Source: Streptomyces flavotricini | Lineage (GTDB): Bacteria > Actinomycetota > Actinomycetes > Streptomycetales > Streptomycetaceae | Assembly: GCF_020639365.1 (NCBI RefSeq) | Contig: NZ_JAINUL010000001.1 | Span: forward strand, 4,861,928 to 4,925,927 | Reading direction: 5' to 3' | Length of the DNA: 64,000 nt | Shown: in pieces, positions 48,421 through 56,238 of the stretch | Position numbering within the stretch: position 1 is the stretch's first letter | Layout: each line of letters begins with the position of its first letter | Notes under the pieces: model-generated | The model's input: only the letters and a program-made list of their open reading frames with translations | What the model was told of the DNA's origin: nothing | Database searches by the model: none | Translations under genes and position numbers: made by a program

Positions 48421-50046
48421 TCAGGCCGCGCGCCAGACCGTCATGTCCGCGGTGATCCAGCCGGGCAGGTCGGGCAGCCGCACGACCGGCTTGATCTGGA
48501 TCACGAGCAGCGCGATGTCTCCCGAGGGGTGCCTGACACAGATCTCGGTGCCGGGCGCCGATGCGGCCAGTGGCAGCTTGTGCTGCGTGGCGGGCCTCGT
48601 GAGGAGGCCGCACGTGTCGAGGTTGCCGGTGCCGGGATCGGCGTACAGCTGGACGATCACGCTCGTGTCGCTCACCAGCTCACAGCTGTTCTTCTCGCAG
48701 TCCAGGCGGATGTCCCCGGTACGGTCCTCCCGCCTGACCGGGTCCTTGATGCCGATCGAGTTCTTCTCGTCGAGCCGTACCTGGGGGTAGGGGACGGGCG
48801 CGGGCGGCTTGGAGGCCTTGGGCGTACTCGGTGCGGCTCCGCCGGATCCACCAGCACCGGCGGATCCTGCGGCCTTGCCGCCGCTCGCCGGGCCGGGGGA
48901 CGTGGCCGCGGCCGCGCTCCGTTGGCGGGCCCGGTCCGCCGCGTCCATGACTGTCCAGGCCAGGCCGGTCAGCAGGGCTGCCGACGCCGTCACCGCCGCG
49001 GTGACGATCAGAGCGGTACGCCGCCTGCGCCTCCGCTGCTCCTCCGGCGTGCGGGGCGTCGTCATCGGTGGCTGCCAGGCCATGGGCGGCGGCAGCGGCG
49101 GCTGCGTATCCAGGGCCCGCGTGTGGACCGAGGTGGGGTGCGGCACCGGAGCCGGGACCACCGGCTCCGGCCCCGTCACCTCCCGCCAGACGGCCGGACC
49201 GCCGCCCGCGTCCGCGTCCTTGCCGAGCCGCTGCCTGCACCAGGCCACGATCTCCGCCGGGGTGGCGCGGTCGTCCGGATCGGCTGCCAGACACCGGGCG
49301 ATCAGAGGGCGCAGCGACTCCGGCAGCCGGGACAGGTCGGGGTCGGAGTGCACGATCCGGAACAGCACGCTGACGGAGGGGCCGTCCCCGTACAACGGCT
49401 CGCCCAGCGCGGCGAACGCCGCCGTCTGACCGAGTGCGAAGACATCGGTGGCCACCGTGGTCTCGCCGGCCAGCGCCTGCTCGGGGGCCATGTACTGGGG
49501 CGTGCCGATGGCGCTGCCCGTGGCGGTGGGCGAGGTGGTGCCGGAGGCCAGCGAGATGCCGAAGTCGATGACCCGGGGGCCGTCGGCGGCCAGCAGGACG
49601 TTCGAGGGCTTCAGGTCGCGGTGCACGATCCCCGCACCGTGGATGACTTCCAGGGCCTCGGCCACGCCCGCCATCAGCCACAGCACCGCGGGCACCGGCA
49701 GCGGCCCGCGCCGGGCCACGGCCTCCGACAGCGAGGGCCCGGGCACGTACACGGTGGCCAGCCAGGGCGGCGTCCCGTCCACGTCGGCGTCGATGAGCTC
49801 GGCCGTGTACGCACCCCGGACCCGCCGGGCCGCCTCCACCTCGCGGCGGAACCGCCGCAGGAACGTGGGGTCCTCGGCCAGTTCCGGCCGCACCACTTTG
49901 ATCGCCACGGGCCGGCCGCCCGGGGTGTGCGACAGGTAGACCCGGCCCATGCCGCCCGCGCCGAGCCGGGCCGCGAGGCGGTAGCCGGCAGCGGTCTGCG
50001 GATCGTCCTCCCGCAGGGGCTGGAACACCTCGGTCGCGCTGTTCAT
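48421..50046 (-). CDS. Membrane-anchored Ser/Thr protein kinase
   Basis: The start at 50046 has GGGGGGAG upstream. The 541-residue protein has a Hanks-type kinase domain (about 20-275): P-loop LGAGGMGRVYLS, VAIKVV (Lys), catalytic IVHRDLKPSNVLL, DFGIS and GTPQYMAPEQALAG. A Pro-rich juxtamembrane region, one membrane helix (TALIVTAAVTASAALLTGLAWTVM) and an exported beta domain with four Cys (LDCEKNSCELVS, NLDTCGLL, EICVRHPSG) follow. The exported part is a sensor of unknown ligand, and there are no PASTA repeats. It is convergent with trpF. Confidence 0.92.
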   Translation of the reverse strand: MNSATEVFQPLREDDPQTAAGYRLAARLGAGGMGRVYLSHTPGGRPVAIKVVRPELAEDPTFLRRFRREVEAARRVRGAYTAELIDADVDGTPPWLATVYVPGPSLSEAVARRGPLPVPAVLWLMAGVAEALEVIHGAGIVHRDLKPSNVLLAADGPRVIDFGISLASGTTSPTATGSAIGTPQYMAPEQALAGETTVATDVFALGQTAAFAALGEPLYGDGPSVSVLFRIVHSDPDLSRLPESLRPLIARCLAADPDDRATPAEIVAWCRQRLGKDADAGGGPAVWREVTGPEPVVPAPVPHPTSVHTRALDTQPPLPPPMAWQPPMTTPRTPEEQRRRRRRTALIVTAAVTASAALLTGLAWTVMDAADRARQRSAAAATSPGPASGGKAAGSAGAGGSGGAAPSTPKASKPPAPVPYPQVRLDEKNSIGIKDPVRREDRTGDIRLDCEKNSCELVSDTSVIVQLYADPGTGNLDTCGLLTRPATQHKLPLAASAPGTEICVRHPSGDIALLVIQIKPVVRLPDLPGWITADMTVWRAA

Positions 50047-50135
50047 CGGTCTCCCCCCGACTCCCCCGATCAACCGCTGAGTTGATCGTCATCACTCTAA
50101 GCGGCGGGCAGGGCGGGGGAACGGCCGGGCGCCCG

Positions 50136-50462
50136 TCAGCCGGCCGAGGCCGCGCCGTCCCGCTCGACGGCCTCGACGCCCGGCAGCGCGCGCAGGGCCA
50201 CGAGCTGGGCGGGGCTGAGCGGGGCGGCGAAGCCGTGCAGCGTGTGGTCGTAGACGTGGACCGGGGTGACGCCGACCCGCCGCGCCACATCGGCCGGGTC
50301 GAGCTCCCTGCTCACGGTGACGATGTACGTGGGGTGGTCGGCGGGGGCCGCGTACGGAACCGGTTCGCGCACGGCGGCCGTGGCCGCCGACGCGGGCAGT
50401 GCGGAGAAGGCGGCCAGTACGACGACGGCTGCGGGCAGGGCCCGGCTCGGACGGGTGCGCAT
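50136..50462 (-). CDS. Free-standing secreted I9 protease inhibitor
   Basis: The 108-residue product is a signal peptide (RALPAAVVVLAAFSALPASAATA) plus one inhibitor_I9 domain (PTYIVTVSRELDPADVARRVGVTPVHVYDHTLHGFAAPLSPAQLVALRALPGVEAVERDG). It ends where a subtilisin catalytic domain would normally follow. It closely resembles the propeptide of the divergently encoded subtilisin at 50842. Stand-alone I9 proteins inhibit subtilases, so it may control that neighbour. Alternatively it is the leftover of a deleted protease gene. Confidence 0.8.
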   Translation of the reverse strand: MRTRPSRALPAAVVVLAAFSALPASAATAAVREPVPYAAPADHPTYIVTVSRELDPADVARRVGVTPVHVYDHTLHGFAAPLSPAQLVALRALPGVEAVERDGAASAG

Positions 50463-50841
50463 AGGGCGAGGCCATCATGTACGACGCCGCAGGTCAACGA
50501 CGTGCGCGGGGGTGGCGGGGGCACCGGGGCGCACCCGCCGTGCGCTCGCTGGTGTGGGCGCGGGCCGTACGGGTGATCTTGCTGGAGGGGCGTGGGCGGT
50601 ACGGGCCGGGACCGGGTGGGGCACGGCCCTGACGGCACAGGGGAAACCCCTTTCTGCAGCGTGTGCGACCGGACGTGCGGGCGCGTGCGGGGGGCGATCG
50701 GCCGGGCGGGCGGCGGTGGTTCATGACCCGCCCGCGTGGCACCGATGGAAGGGAAGGCCGCACCCGCGGAGGCGTTCGCCCTGGTCAGGGCAGCTCACTC
50801 ATGCCGCCCTTCCGGCCCACCCCCTTCAGGGAGTTCCTTCC
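50463..50841. other. 379-bp divergent intergenic region between I9 inhibitor and subtilisin genes
   Basis: No convincing gene is seen. The stretch is GC-rich and holds the promoters of both divergent genes, but no clear -10/-35 pair stands out. Several short G/C hairpins are visible and nothing else specific. Confidence 0.4.
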
Positions 50842-52023
50842 ATGCGCCTGCTCGCACGCCTGGCCACCGCCGCCCTGCTCACCGTGCCCCCGGTCGCGGC
50901 CGGTACGGCCGCCGCCGACACCCCGGAGCCGACCCCGGTACCGCTGCACACCGCCGTGAACGCCGTGCCCGGCAAGTACATCGTGACGCTGGAGAAGGGG
51001 GTGGACGCGGCGAAGGCGGCGACGAAGCTCGGCCTGAAGCCGACGTTCGTCTACACGAAGGCGATGAACGGGTTCGCGGTCCCGCTGACCCCGCTCCAGC
51101 TGCAGATCGTCCGGGTGAGTCTTGGCGTGAAGTCGGTCGAGGAGGACGCCGCCGTCCAGTCCGTGCCGCAGCCGACGCGGACGCCGGGCACCCGGGCGCC
51201 CTCCTCCTCGTGGGGCCTGGACCGGATCGACCAGAAGGAACTGCCCCTCGACGGCAACTTCACCACCGACGGCAACGGCGCCGGGGTGACCGCGTACATC
51301 CTCGACACCGGCATCGACTACGCCCACGACGAGTTCGGCGGGCGCGCCACCTTCGGCTACGACGCGATCGGCGACGGGCGCCTCGGCGCGGACTGTCAGG
51401 GCCACGGCACGCACGTCGCGGGCACGGTCGGCGGCACGACGTACGGGGTGGCGCGCAAGGCGAGCCTGGTCAGCGTTCGCGTCCTCGGCTGCGACGGCAA
51501 GGGCACCTGGTCGGGGATCATCGCGGGCATGGACTGGGTGGCGAAGAACGCCAAGCAGCCGGCCGTGATGAACGCCTCCCTGGGCGGGGACAAGTCGACC
51601 GCCGTCAACGACGCCGCGGACGCGGTCACGGACGCGGGTGTGCTGCCGATCGTCGCGGCGGGAAACTCGTCGGTCGACGCCTGCAACGTCTCGCCCGCGT
51701 CCGCCGGAAAGGTGGTGACGGTCGCGGCGAGCAACCAGTACGACGAGGAGACCGACTTCTCCAACTACGGACGCTGCGTCACCCTCTACGCCCCCGGTAA
51801 GGCCATCGTCTCCGCGAAGCTGGGCGGCGGCAGCGTGGCTCTGGACGGCACGTCGATGGCCGCCCCGCACGCCGCCGGTGTGGCCGTCCTCTACAAGCAG
51901 GCGCACCCGACCGCGACCCCGGAGGACATCGCCTTCTACCTGGAAGCGGAGAGCACCAAGGACATCCTGACGAACCTCAGCCCCGCCTCGCCCAACAGGA
52001 TCCTGTTCACCAACGGTCTCTGA
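50842..52023 (+). CDS. Secreted subtilisin-like serine protease (S8) with I9 propeptide
   Basis: The ATG at 50842 follows AGGGAG. The 393-residue product has a signal peptide (RLLARLATAALLTVPPVAAGTAAA), an I9 propeptide (KYIVTLEKGVDAAKAATKLGLKPTFVYTKAMNGFAVPLTPLQLQIVRVSLGVKSVEED) and the S8 catalytic domain. The triad is Asp155 (LDTGIDY), His188 (GHGTHVAGT) and Ser338 (GTSMAAPHAAG), with the oxyanion Asn in AAGNSS. It resembles proteinase K-type S8A enzymes of Streptomyces. It is autoprocessed outside the cell. Confidence 0.95.
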   Translation: MRLLARLATAALLTVPPVAAGTAAADTPEPTPVPLHTAVNAVPGKYIVTLEKGVDAAKAATKLGLKPTFVYTKAMNGFAVPLTPLQLQIVRVSLGVKSVEEDAAVQSVPQPTRTPGTRAPSSSWGLDRIDQKELPLDGNFTTDGNGAGVTAYILDTGIDYAHDEFGGRATFGYDAIGDGRLGADCQGHGTHVAGTVGGTTYGVARKASLVSVRVLGCDGKGTWSGIIAGMDWVAKNAKQPAVMNASLGGDKSTAVNDAADAVTDAGVLPIVAAGNSSVDACNVSPASAGKVVTVAASNQYDEETDFSNYGRCVTLYAPGKAIVSAKLGGGSVALDGTSMAAPHAAGVAVLYKQAHPTATPEDIAFYLEAESTKDILTNLSPASPNRILFTNGL

Positions 52024-52090
52024 CCGCCGGAGGGTCCCGACGTCCCCGGCCCGCAGCCCGTCGCGGATAGGCTGCGGGCCGAGGGGGATC

Positions 52091-53491
52091 ATGGACACGC
52101 CACCGCCGCTCGTGGAGCGGCTCAGGAACCACGCACGGCTCGCCGCGGCTTGCGCGTTCAGCGCGGTCGCGGTGCTGTACGCCGTGCTGTGCGTGAAGCT
52201 GACCGTCGTCGACATGACCGACGGCGTGTGCGACTTCGGCGGCTGCCCGCGCGGGCTGGATCCGCTGCTGTGGTGGACCCTGCTCGCCGGGCTGGCCGCG
52301 GGCGGGCTGTGGTGGTCGGTCGTGAAGGGCCGCTCGTACCGGTCCGCCGTCGGCTGGACCGCGGCGGTCGCCGTCGCGCTGGTCGCACTGTGGCCCGGGT
52401 GGCTCGGCTTCGCGTGGCTGCGCGGCCCGCACATGGACCTCTTCTCGTACCAGGTCCCGGGGAGTTCGCCAGTCGGCAAGCCGCTCGGTTCCTGGGCGGG
52501 GCCACCGGCCACCGGGTTCGTGGTCCGGGCCGGCGCGGACGGCGTGACCGGCTACGACGGGGAGGGCCGCCGCGGCTGGAGCCTGCGCGTTCCGGCAGGC
52601 GGGGCGGTGTGCGCGATGAGCGCGGACAGCCCTTCCGGTACCGGTCTGTTGACCTTCGCCACCGTGCTGGACGGCTGCGGAGGCCGCCTGGTGGCGGTGG
52701 ACGTCACCTCCGGCAAGCAGCTCTGGACCATGAACATCCCGCACCTCGTGGGCCGGCCGGCCGCGGGAGGCTCCCAGGCCGTGACCGCGACCGCGGACGC
52801 CGTTCTCGCATACGACCTGGCCACCGGCGTCGAGCGGTGGCGCTCCCCGCTACCGGCGGGCGCCGTTGCCGTGGAGGTGGCCGCCGGCCCGGAGCGGGTC
52901 CTGCTCTTGGCCCGGACGGACCGGGGCGTCGAGCTGTTCGCGCTCGGAGCCCGCACCGGCGCCGTCGCCTGGCGGTTCACGATGCCGGTCGGGTACGAGT
53001 CCCCGCGCATCGTGTCGGCGTCCCCGGCGGCCGCCGTCGGTGACGGCCGCCTGCTGGTCTTCGACGAGGCGGGCCGCGTGCGGGCGGAGTCGCAGGAGCC
53101 GTACGTCCCGACCACGGGCGAGACGGAGTGGCTGGTCGTCGGTGACGTGCTGTACGCGTCCGTCCCGGAACGCGAGAAGCGGGAGCTGCTGGCGGCGTTC
53201 TCGCTCTCGGACGGCCGGCACCTGTGGACCCGCGCCTTCGAGAACGACTGGCGGGTCCGGGCCCTGGCCGCCGACGCCCGGTCCGGGCGGATCGCCGTGG
53301 TCACGGAAGGCGCGTACACCCACCTGTGGCACCTCGACCCGCGGACCGGGAAGCCGGACCGCGAGTCGACGGTCCTGCGGGGCCTGCGGCTGGGCGAGTC
53401 GTTCGCCCTCCACGGCCGGACGTTCGTCAACCTCGACGACGACGGCCGCCTCCCACCGGTCTTCGACGTGGCCCCGACGATCGGCTGGTGA
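52091..53491 (+). CDS. Membrane protein with PQQ-like beta-propeller
   Basis: The 466-residue protein has about four N-terminal membrane helices (ACAFSAVAVLYAVLCVKLTVV; LLWWTLLAGLAAGGLWWSVV; SAVGWTAAVAVALVALWPGWLGFAWL). A seven-blade-like propeller of PQQ-repeat type follows (GVTGYDGEGRRGWSLRVP, LVAVDVTSGKQLWTMNIP, VLAYDLATGVERWRSPLP, LFALGARTGAVAWRFTMP, LLAAFSLSDGRHLWTRAF, LWHLDPRTGKPDRESTVL). Such propellers serve as interaction scaffolds; PQQ binding itself is not implied. It lies downstream of the subtilisin gene with 67 bases between. Confidence 0.8.
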   Translation: MDTPPPLVERLRNHARLAAACAFSAVAVLYAVLCVKLTVVDMTDGVCDFGGCPRGLDPLLWWTLLAGLAAGGLWWSVVKGRSYRSAVGWTAAVAVALVALWPGWLGFAWLRGPHMDLFSYQVPGSSPVGKPLGSWAGPPATGFVVRAGADGVTGYDGEGRRGWSLRVPAGGAVCAMSADSPSGTGLLTFATVLDGCGGRLVAVDVTSGKQLWTMNIPHLVGRPAAGGSQAVTATADAVLAYDLATGVERWRSPLPAGAVAVEVAAGPERVLLLARTDRGVELFALGARTGAVAWRFTMPVGYESPRIVSASPAAAVGDGRLLVFDEAGRVRAESQEPYVPTTGETEWLVVGDVLYASVPEREKRELLAAFSLSDGRHLWTRAFENDWRVRALAADARSGRIAVVTEGAYTHLWHLDPRTGKPDRESTVLRGLRLGESFALHGRTFVNLDDDGRLPPVFDVAPTIGW

Positions 53492-53492
53492 G

Positions 53493-53747
53493 TCAGAGGC
53501 TGCTGATGAACGCCGTCCAGGCCGGGCCGTTGAAGGTGAGGTGGGGGCCGTCCGGGGCCTTGGAGTCCCGGACGGGGACGAGGCCGGGGTGGCCGTCGGC
53601 GACTTCGAGGCAGTTGCCGCCGTCGCTAGCGCTGTGGGTGGACTTGCGCCAGGTAGCCATCTCCACGCAGCTGCCGCCGCTGGCATCGCTGTAGCTGGAC
53701 TTGTGCCAGACGGCTGCCGAAAGGTCGTATTCAGGCGTGCTGGTCAT
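53493..53747 (-). CDS. DUF397 protein with a duplicated N-terminal motif
   Basis: The 84-residue product has the DUF397 motif twice: AVWHKSSYSDASGGSCVEMA, then TWRKSTHSASDGGNCLEVADGHPGLVPVRDSKAPDGPHLTFNGPAWTAFI. Only the second copy is complete; typical members have one motif in about 60 residues. DUF397 genes usually follow XRE regulators of the DUF5753 type. Here the start overlaps the end of such a gene by 17 bases, so they are coupled. Related WhiJ-type modules influence development in Streptomyces. Confidence 0.9.
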   Translation of the reverse strand: MTSTPEYDLSAAVWHKSSYSDASGGSCVEMATWRKSTHSASDGGNCLEVADGHPGLVPVRDSKAPDGPHLTFNGPAWTAFISSL

Positions 53748-54567
53748 GTTCGTAATCCTCCGCCACCGACTCGATCAGGGCTAGCGACTTTTGCGGTGAG
53801 AGCGCGTTGGCCGTGAGGAGATCGTAGGTCAGGGTGTGGTGAGTGACCGTGGCCGGATCGTCGAACAGCTGTCCCGTTCCCATGCCTTGGATGTAGGCGA
53901 GCGAGGGAGCGTCTTCGAACGACATCAGTTGCACGAAACCACCCATCGCCGCGTGGAAGCCCGCACTGAAGGGCAGCACCTGCACGATGATTCGGCGCGA
54001 CCGGATCAGGCTCGCGATGTGCCGCAGGGCTTGTGCCAGCACATCCGGACTCTCCCCGGCCCGGCGCAATACCGCCTCGTCGAGAACACACCAAAACAGC
54101 GGCGTTGTTGGATCACTGAGTAGCGCGGCGCGGGCCAGTCGGTTCGTGACCAGCTCGTCGATCGTCTCTTCGGTCGCGGTGGGATGGCCTGCGCGGAACA
54201 CCTCGCGCGCGTACGCCTCCGTCTGGAGCAGTCCGGGGATCAGCTGCGGCGCGTACTCGCGGATGGTCTTCGCCAGAGCTTCGGCCTCGGCCGCCGCCGC
54301 GAAGTGGTCCGGGTACTTCGACTTGGCCGCCGCGCCGCAGTTGCGGCTGAAGAAGCCGTCCGTGCCGAGGATGTCGTCGATCTGCCGGGCGAATTCGATG
54401 TGCATCCGCCGGGTGCCGGCTTCGAGCTGGCCGATGAACGAGCCGCTGACGAAGAGGGGTTCGCCGAGCTCGGCCTGGCTGAAGCCCGCGCGTTCACGGG
54501 CCACCCGCAGTTCGGCGCCGAGCAGGGCGCGGGGTGAGGAGGACGGGTCGAGGTTCTTACCTGCCAT
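53731..54567 (-). CDS. XRE-family regulator with DUF5753 domain
   Basis: The 278-residue protein has an N-terminal helix-turn-helix (LGAELRVARERAGFSQAELGEPLFVSGSFIGQLEAGTRRMHIEFARQID, residues 15-65). The DUF5753 domain follows (YAPQLIPGLLQTEAYAREVFRAGHP, FWCVLDEAVLRR, IIVQVLPFSAGFHAAMGGFVQLMSF, YDLLTANALSP). It is paired with the DUF397 gene downstream and divergent from a two-gene operon, and a 35-bp dyad lies in the shared upstream region. It belongs to the WhiJ-like regulators expanded in Streptomyces. Confidence 0.92.
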   Translation of the reverse strand: MAGKNLDPSSSPRALLGAELRVARERAGFSQAELGEPLFVSGSFIGQLEAGTRRMHIEFARQIDDILGTDGFFSRNCGAAAKSKYPDHFAAAAEAEALAKTIREYAPQLIPGLLQTEAYAREVFRAGHPTATEETIDELVTNRLARAALLSDPTTPLFWCVLDEAVLRRAGESPDVLAQALRHIASLIRSRRIIVQVLPFSAGFHAAMGGFVQLMSFEDAPSLAYIQGMGTGQLFDDPATVTHHTLTYDLLTANALSPQKSLALIESVAEDYEHDQHA

Positions 54568-54633
54568 CGCAACTCTCCTGGCAACACGTGCCGTTGTTGA
54601 GGTGTCCGTGTGGAAAGGCTAGCGAGCGCGCCG

Positions 54634-54668
54634 CCACTCTGTGTGTCGAAGGCGAACACTCAGAGTGG
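54634..54668. promoter_or_regulatory. 35-bp dyad in the XRE divergent promoter region
   Basis: CCACTCTGTGTGT (54634-54646) and ACACTCAGAGTGG (54656-54668) are inverted repeats matching at 12 of 13 positions around a 9-base spacer. It lies 67 bases before the XRE start and 15 bases before the small ORF on the other strand, fitting an operator for the XRE protein. Confidence 0.6.
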
Positions 54669-54682
54669 AAAGGTGACATGTC

Positions 54683-54901
54683 ATGGTGCTCAGTCCTCAG
54701 GAGCGGATGCAGGCCGCGGAGGAGGCCGTACGGCAGCTCAAGGACTCGCTGACCGGGGTCGGGGTCGTGTTCCCGTCCCTCGGGGTGGACGGGGTTTCGG
54801 CGGCCGGTACGTACGGGCTGCCGCTGGTCGATCTGGGCCGCTGCAACCTCGACACCGCGCTCCGGCTGGCCGCCGTGCTCCACGAGCGGGCGCACCCGTG
54901 A
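54683..54901 (+). CDS. Small hypothetical protein, first gene of a divergent pair
   Basis: The 72-residue product MVLSPQERMQAAEEAVRQLKDSLTGVGVVFPSLGVDGVSAAGTYGLPLVDLGRCNLDTALRLAAVLHERAHP has a helical start and no membrane segment. I do not recognise the family. AAAGGTGA precedes the ATG. Its stop overlaps the GTG start of the next gene (GTGA), so both are translated together. The location opposite an XRE/DUF397 module suggests it belongs to the same regulatory unit. Confidence 0.7.
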   Translation: MVLSPQERMQAAEEAVRQLKDSLTGVGVVFPSLGVDGVSAAGTYGLPLVDLGRCNLDTALRLAAVLHERAHP

Positions 54902-55443
54902 TCCAGGGCGGGGCCGCCGACTGGGGCTTCGAACTCGGATGGAAGCTGCGCGGACTGGAGCACGCCCTCCTCGGCAGTGGCTGGAAGCGCGGCGGGCGGC
55001 CGGGGCCGTCCGCTCCGGGCGTGCAGCGGTTCACGCTCATCCACTGGCCGGTGGGGGAGGGCACCCGGTTCGAGGACGCCCGCTACGACGGGCTGAAGAA
55101 GCAGCCGCCGCAGGGCTGCGAGGCCGGGGAGATCGGCGGGCGCTTCGGGCTGCGGTGCGAGCGGCCCGGCGCGCGGCTGCTGGATGCCGTCGCCGAGCTG
55201 TGCGGTGAGATCCGGACCGGACACGGGCTGCTCATGACCGACCTCGGGATCGAGAAGCTGTGGGAGTGGTCGGCGGACGGCACGGACGGCTGGGGCGCGG
55301 AGATCGTGGGCCAGCTGCTCCTGATGGCCGCCGAGCGGGGCCCGCGCCTCGGCTACGGCGTCGATGACCTGGTCCGCTTCCTGCGGACCGCGGCCGGGTC
55401 GTGCCGTGACGGGTCGGGCCCCGCGGGGGTGGTCAGACCTTGA
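54898..55443 (+). CDS. Hypothetical protein, second gene of the pair
   Basis: The start is GTG at 54898 within GTGA. The 181-residue product begins MIQGGAADWGFELGWKLRGLEHALLGSGWKRGG and continues with FTLIHWPVGEGTRFEDARYDGL, GEIGGRFGLRCERPGARLLDAVAELCGEIRTGHGLLMTDLGIEKLWEW. It is soluble and mixed alpha/beta. No known domain is evident to me. It overlaps the convergent PIN-toxin gene by 11 bases at their 3' ends. Confidence 0.7.
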   Translation: MIQGGAADWGFELGWKLRGLEHALLGSGWKRGGRPGPSAPGVQRFTLIHWPVGEGTRFEDARYDGLKKQPPQGCEAGEIGGRFGLRCERPGARLLDAVAELCGEIRTGHGLLMTDLGIEKLWEWSADGTDGWGAEIVGQLLLMAAERGPRLGYGVDDLVRFLRTAAGSCRDGSGPAGVVRP

Positions 55444-55846
55444 CCGTGGCGAGGCGTTTGCCGCAGAGGGCCGTCAGGTCCTCCGGGCCGGAGGTCAGGA
55501 CGGTGACCGGCCCGGGCGCCGCGAGCGCGGTGGCGGCGAGCATGGCGTCGATGGCGTGCTTGTGCCCGTGCAGTCCTGCTTCGCGGAGCAGATCGGTGGC
55601 ACGGTGGGCGATCTCCTCCGTGACGGGTTCGACCACGACTCGGGACAGCGCCCACTTCAGTGCCGGCACGTTGATCTGGGGGTGGATCACTTCGACGAGG
55701 GTGGCCGTGCTGGTGATGACACGGACGTCCCGGGCGTGGGCTGCCGCCAGCCAGCCCACGGTTTCACGGTCGCGGGAGATGTACTTCGCGAGTCCCTCGC
55801 TGTCGAGGACGAGAGTGCCGGCGGGGGCTGCCTTCCGGGGTGTCAT
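55433..55846 (-). CDS. PIN-domain ribonuclease, VapC-like toxin
   Basis: The 137-residue product has the PIN fold: TLVLDSEGLAKYI (first Asp), TLVEVIHPQ (Glu), HKHAIDAMLAATALA (Asp pair region) and VTVLTSGPEDLTAL. The acidic residues would form the metal site that cuts RNA. The start overlaps the stop of the upstream antitoxin gene as ATGA, the standard toxin-antitoxin layout. Its RNA target cannot be predicted. Confidence 0.82.
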   Translation of the reverse strand: MTPRKAAPAGTLVLDSEGLAKYISRDRETVGWLAAAHARDVRVITSTATLVEVIHPQINVPALKWALSRVVVEPVTEEIAHRATDLLREAGLHGHKHAIDAMLAATALAAPGPVTVLTSGPEDLTALCGKRLATVKV

Positions 55847-56115
55847 GCGACGCTCCGCCCGTCTTCGGCAATGGCCGACTCTTCCTTGTGCGCGCGCACG
55901 AGGAAGTCGCCCTTCTCGCGGATTTCCTCGGCCGTGATCGGGCCGATCTCCGCCTCGGCGACGGCGATGAGCTCGGCGAGGTTGTCGCGCTCGATCTGGC
56001 GGGCCACGGCGGCGGTGACGTAGGCGGACAGGCCCGAGGGGCCGCTGCGGGCGCGAGCGGCCTCGGCGACGTCGCGGGGCATCGAGATCGAGTACTTCTG
56101 GGTGGGCTCGCTCAT
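55843..56115 (-). CDS. Ribbon-helix-helix-like antitoxin partner
   Basis: The 90-residue product MSEPTQKYSISMPRDVAEAARARSGPSGLSAYVTAAVARQIERDNLAELIAVAEAEIGPITAEEIREKGDFLVRA fits an RHH antitoxin: a beta strand (KYSISMP), two helices (DVAEAARARSG; LSAYVTAAVARQIERD) and an acidic toxin-binding tail. It overlaps the PIN gene by 4 bases. The direct repeat GGTGGCAT/GGGTGGCAT just upstream on the minus strand (56112-56136) may be its operator. The frame is open to 56172, but ATG 56115 begins the conserved part. Confidence 0.78.
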   Translation of the reverse strand: MSEPTQKYSISMPRDVAEAARARSGPSGLSAYVTAAVARQIERDNLAELIAVAEAEIGPITAEEIREKGDFLVRAHKEESAIAEDGRSVA

Positions 56116-56238
56116 GCCACCCATGCTACTTCTGATGCCACCGTACCCGGGGGTGAGGGAATACGTAGGCATAGGCTGACGGCATATGCGCGCTGGCTCG
56201 ATGGTGTGGTCATGCGGCGATCTTCAGTGCGGGACCGG

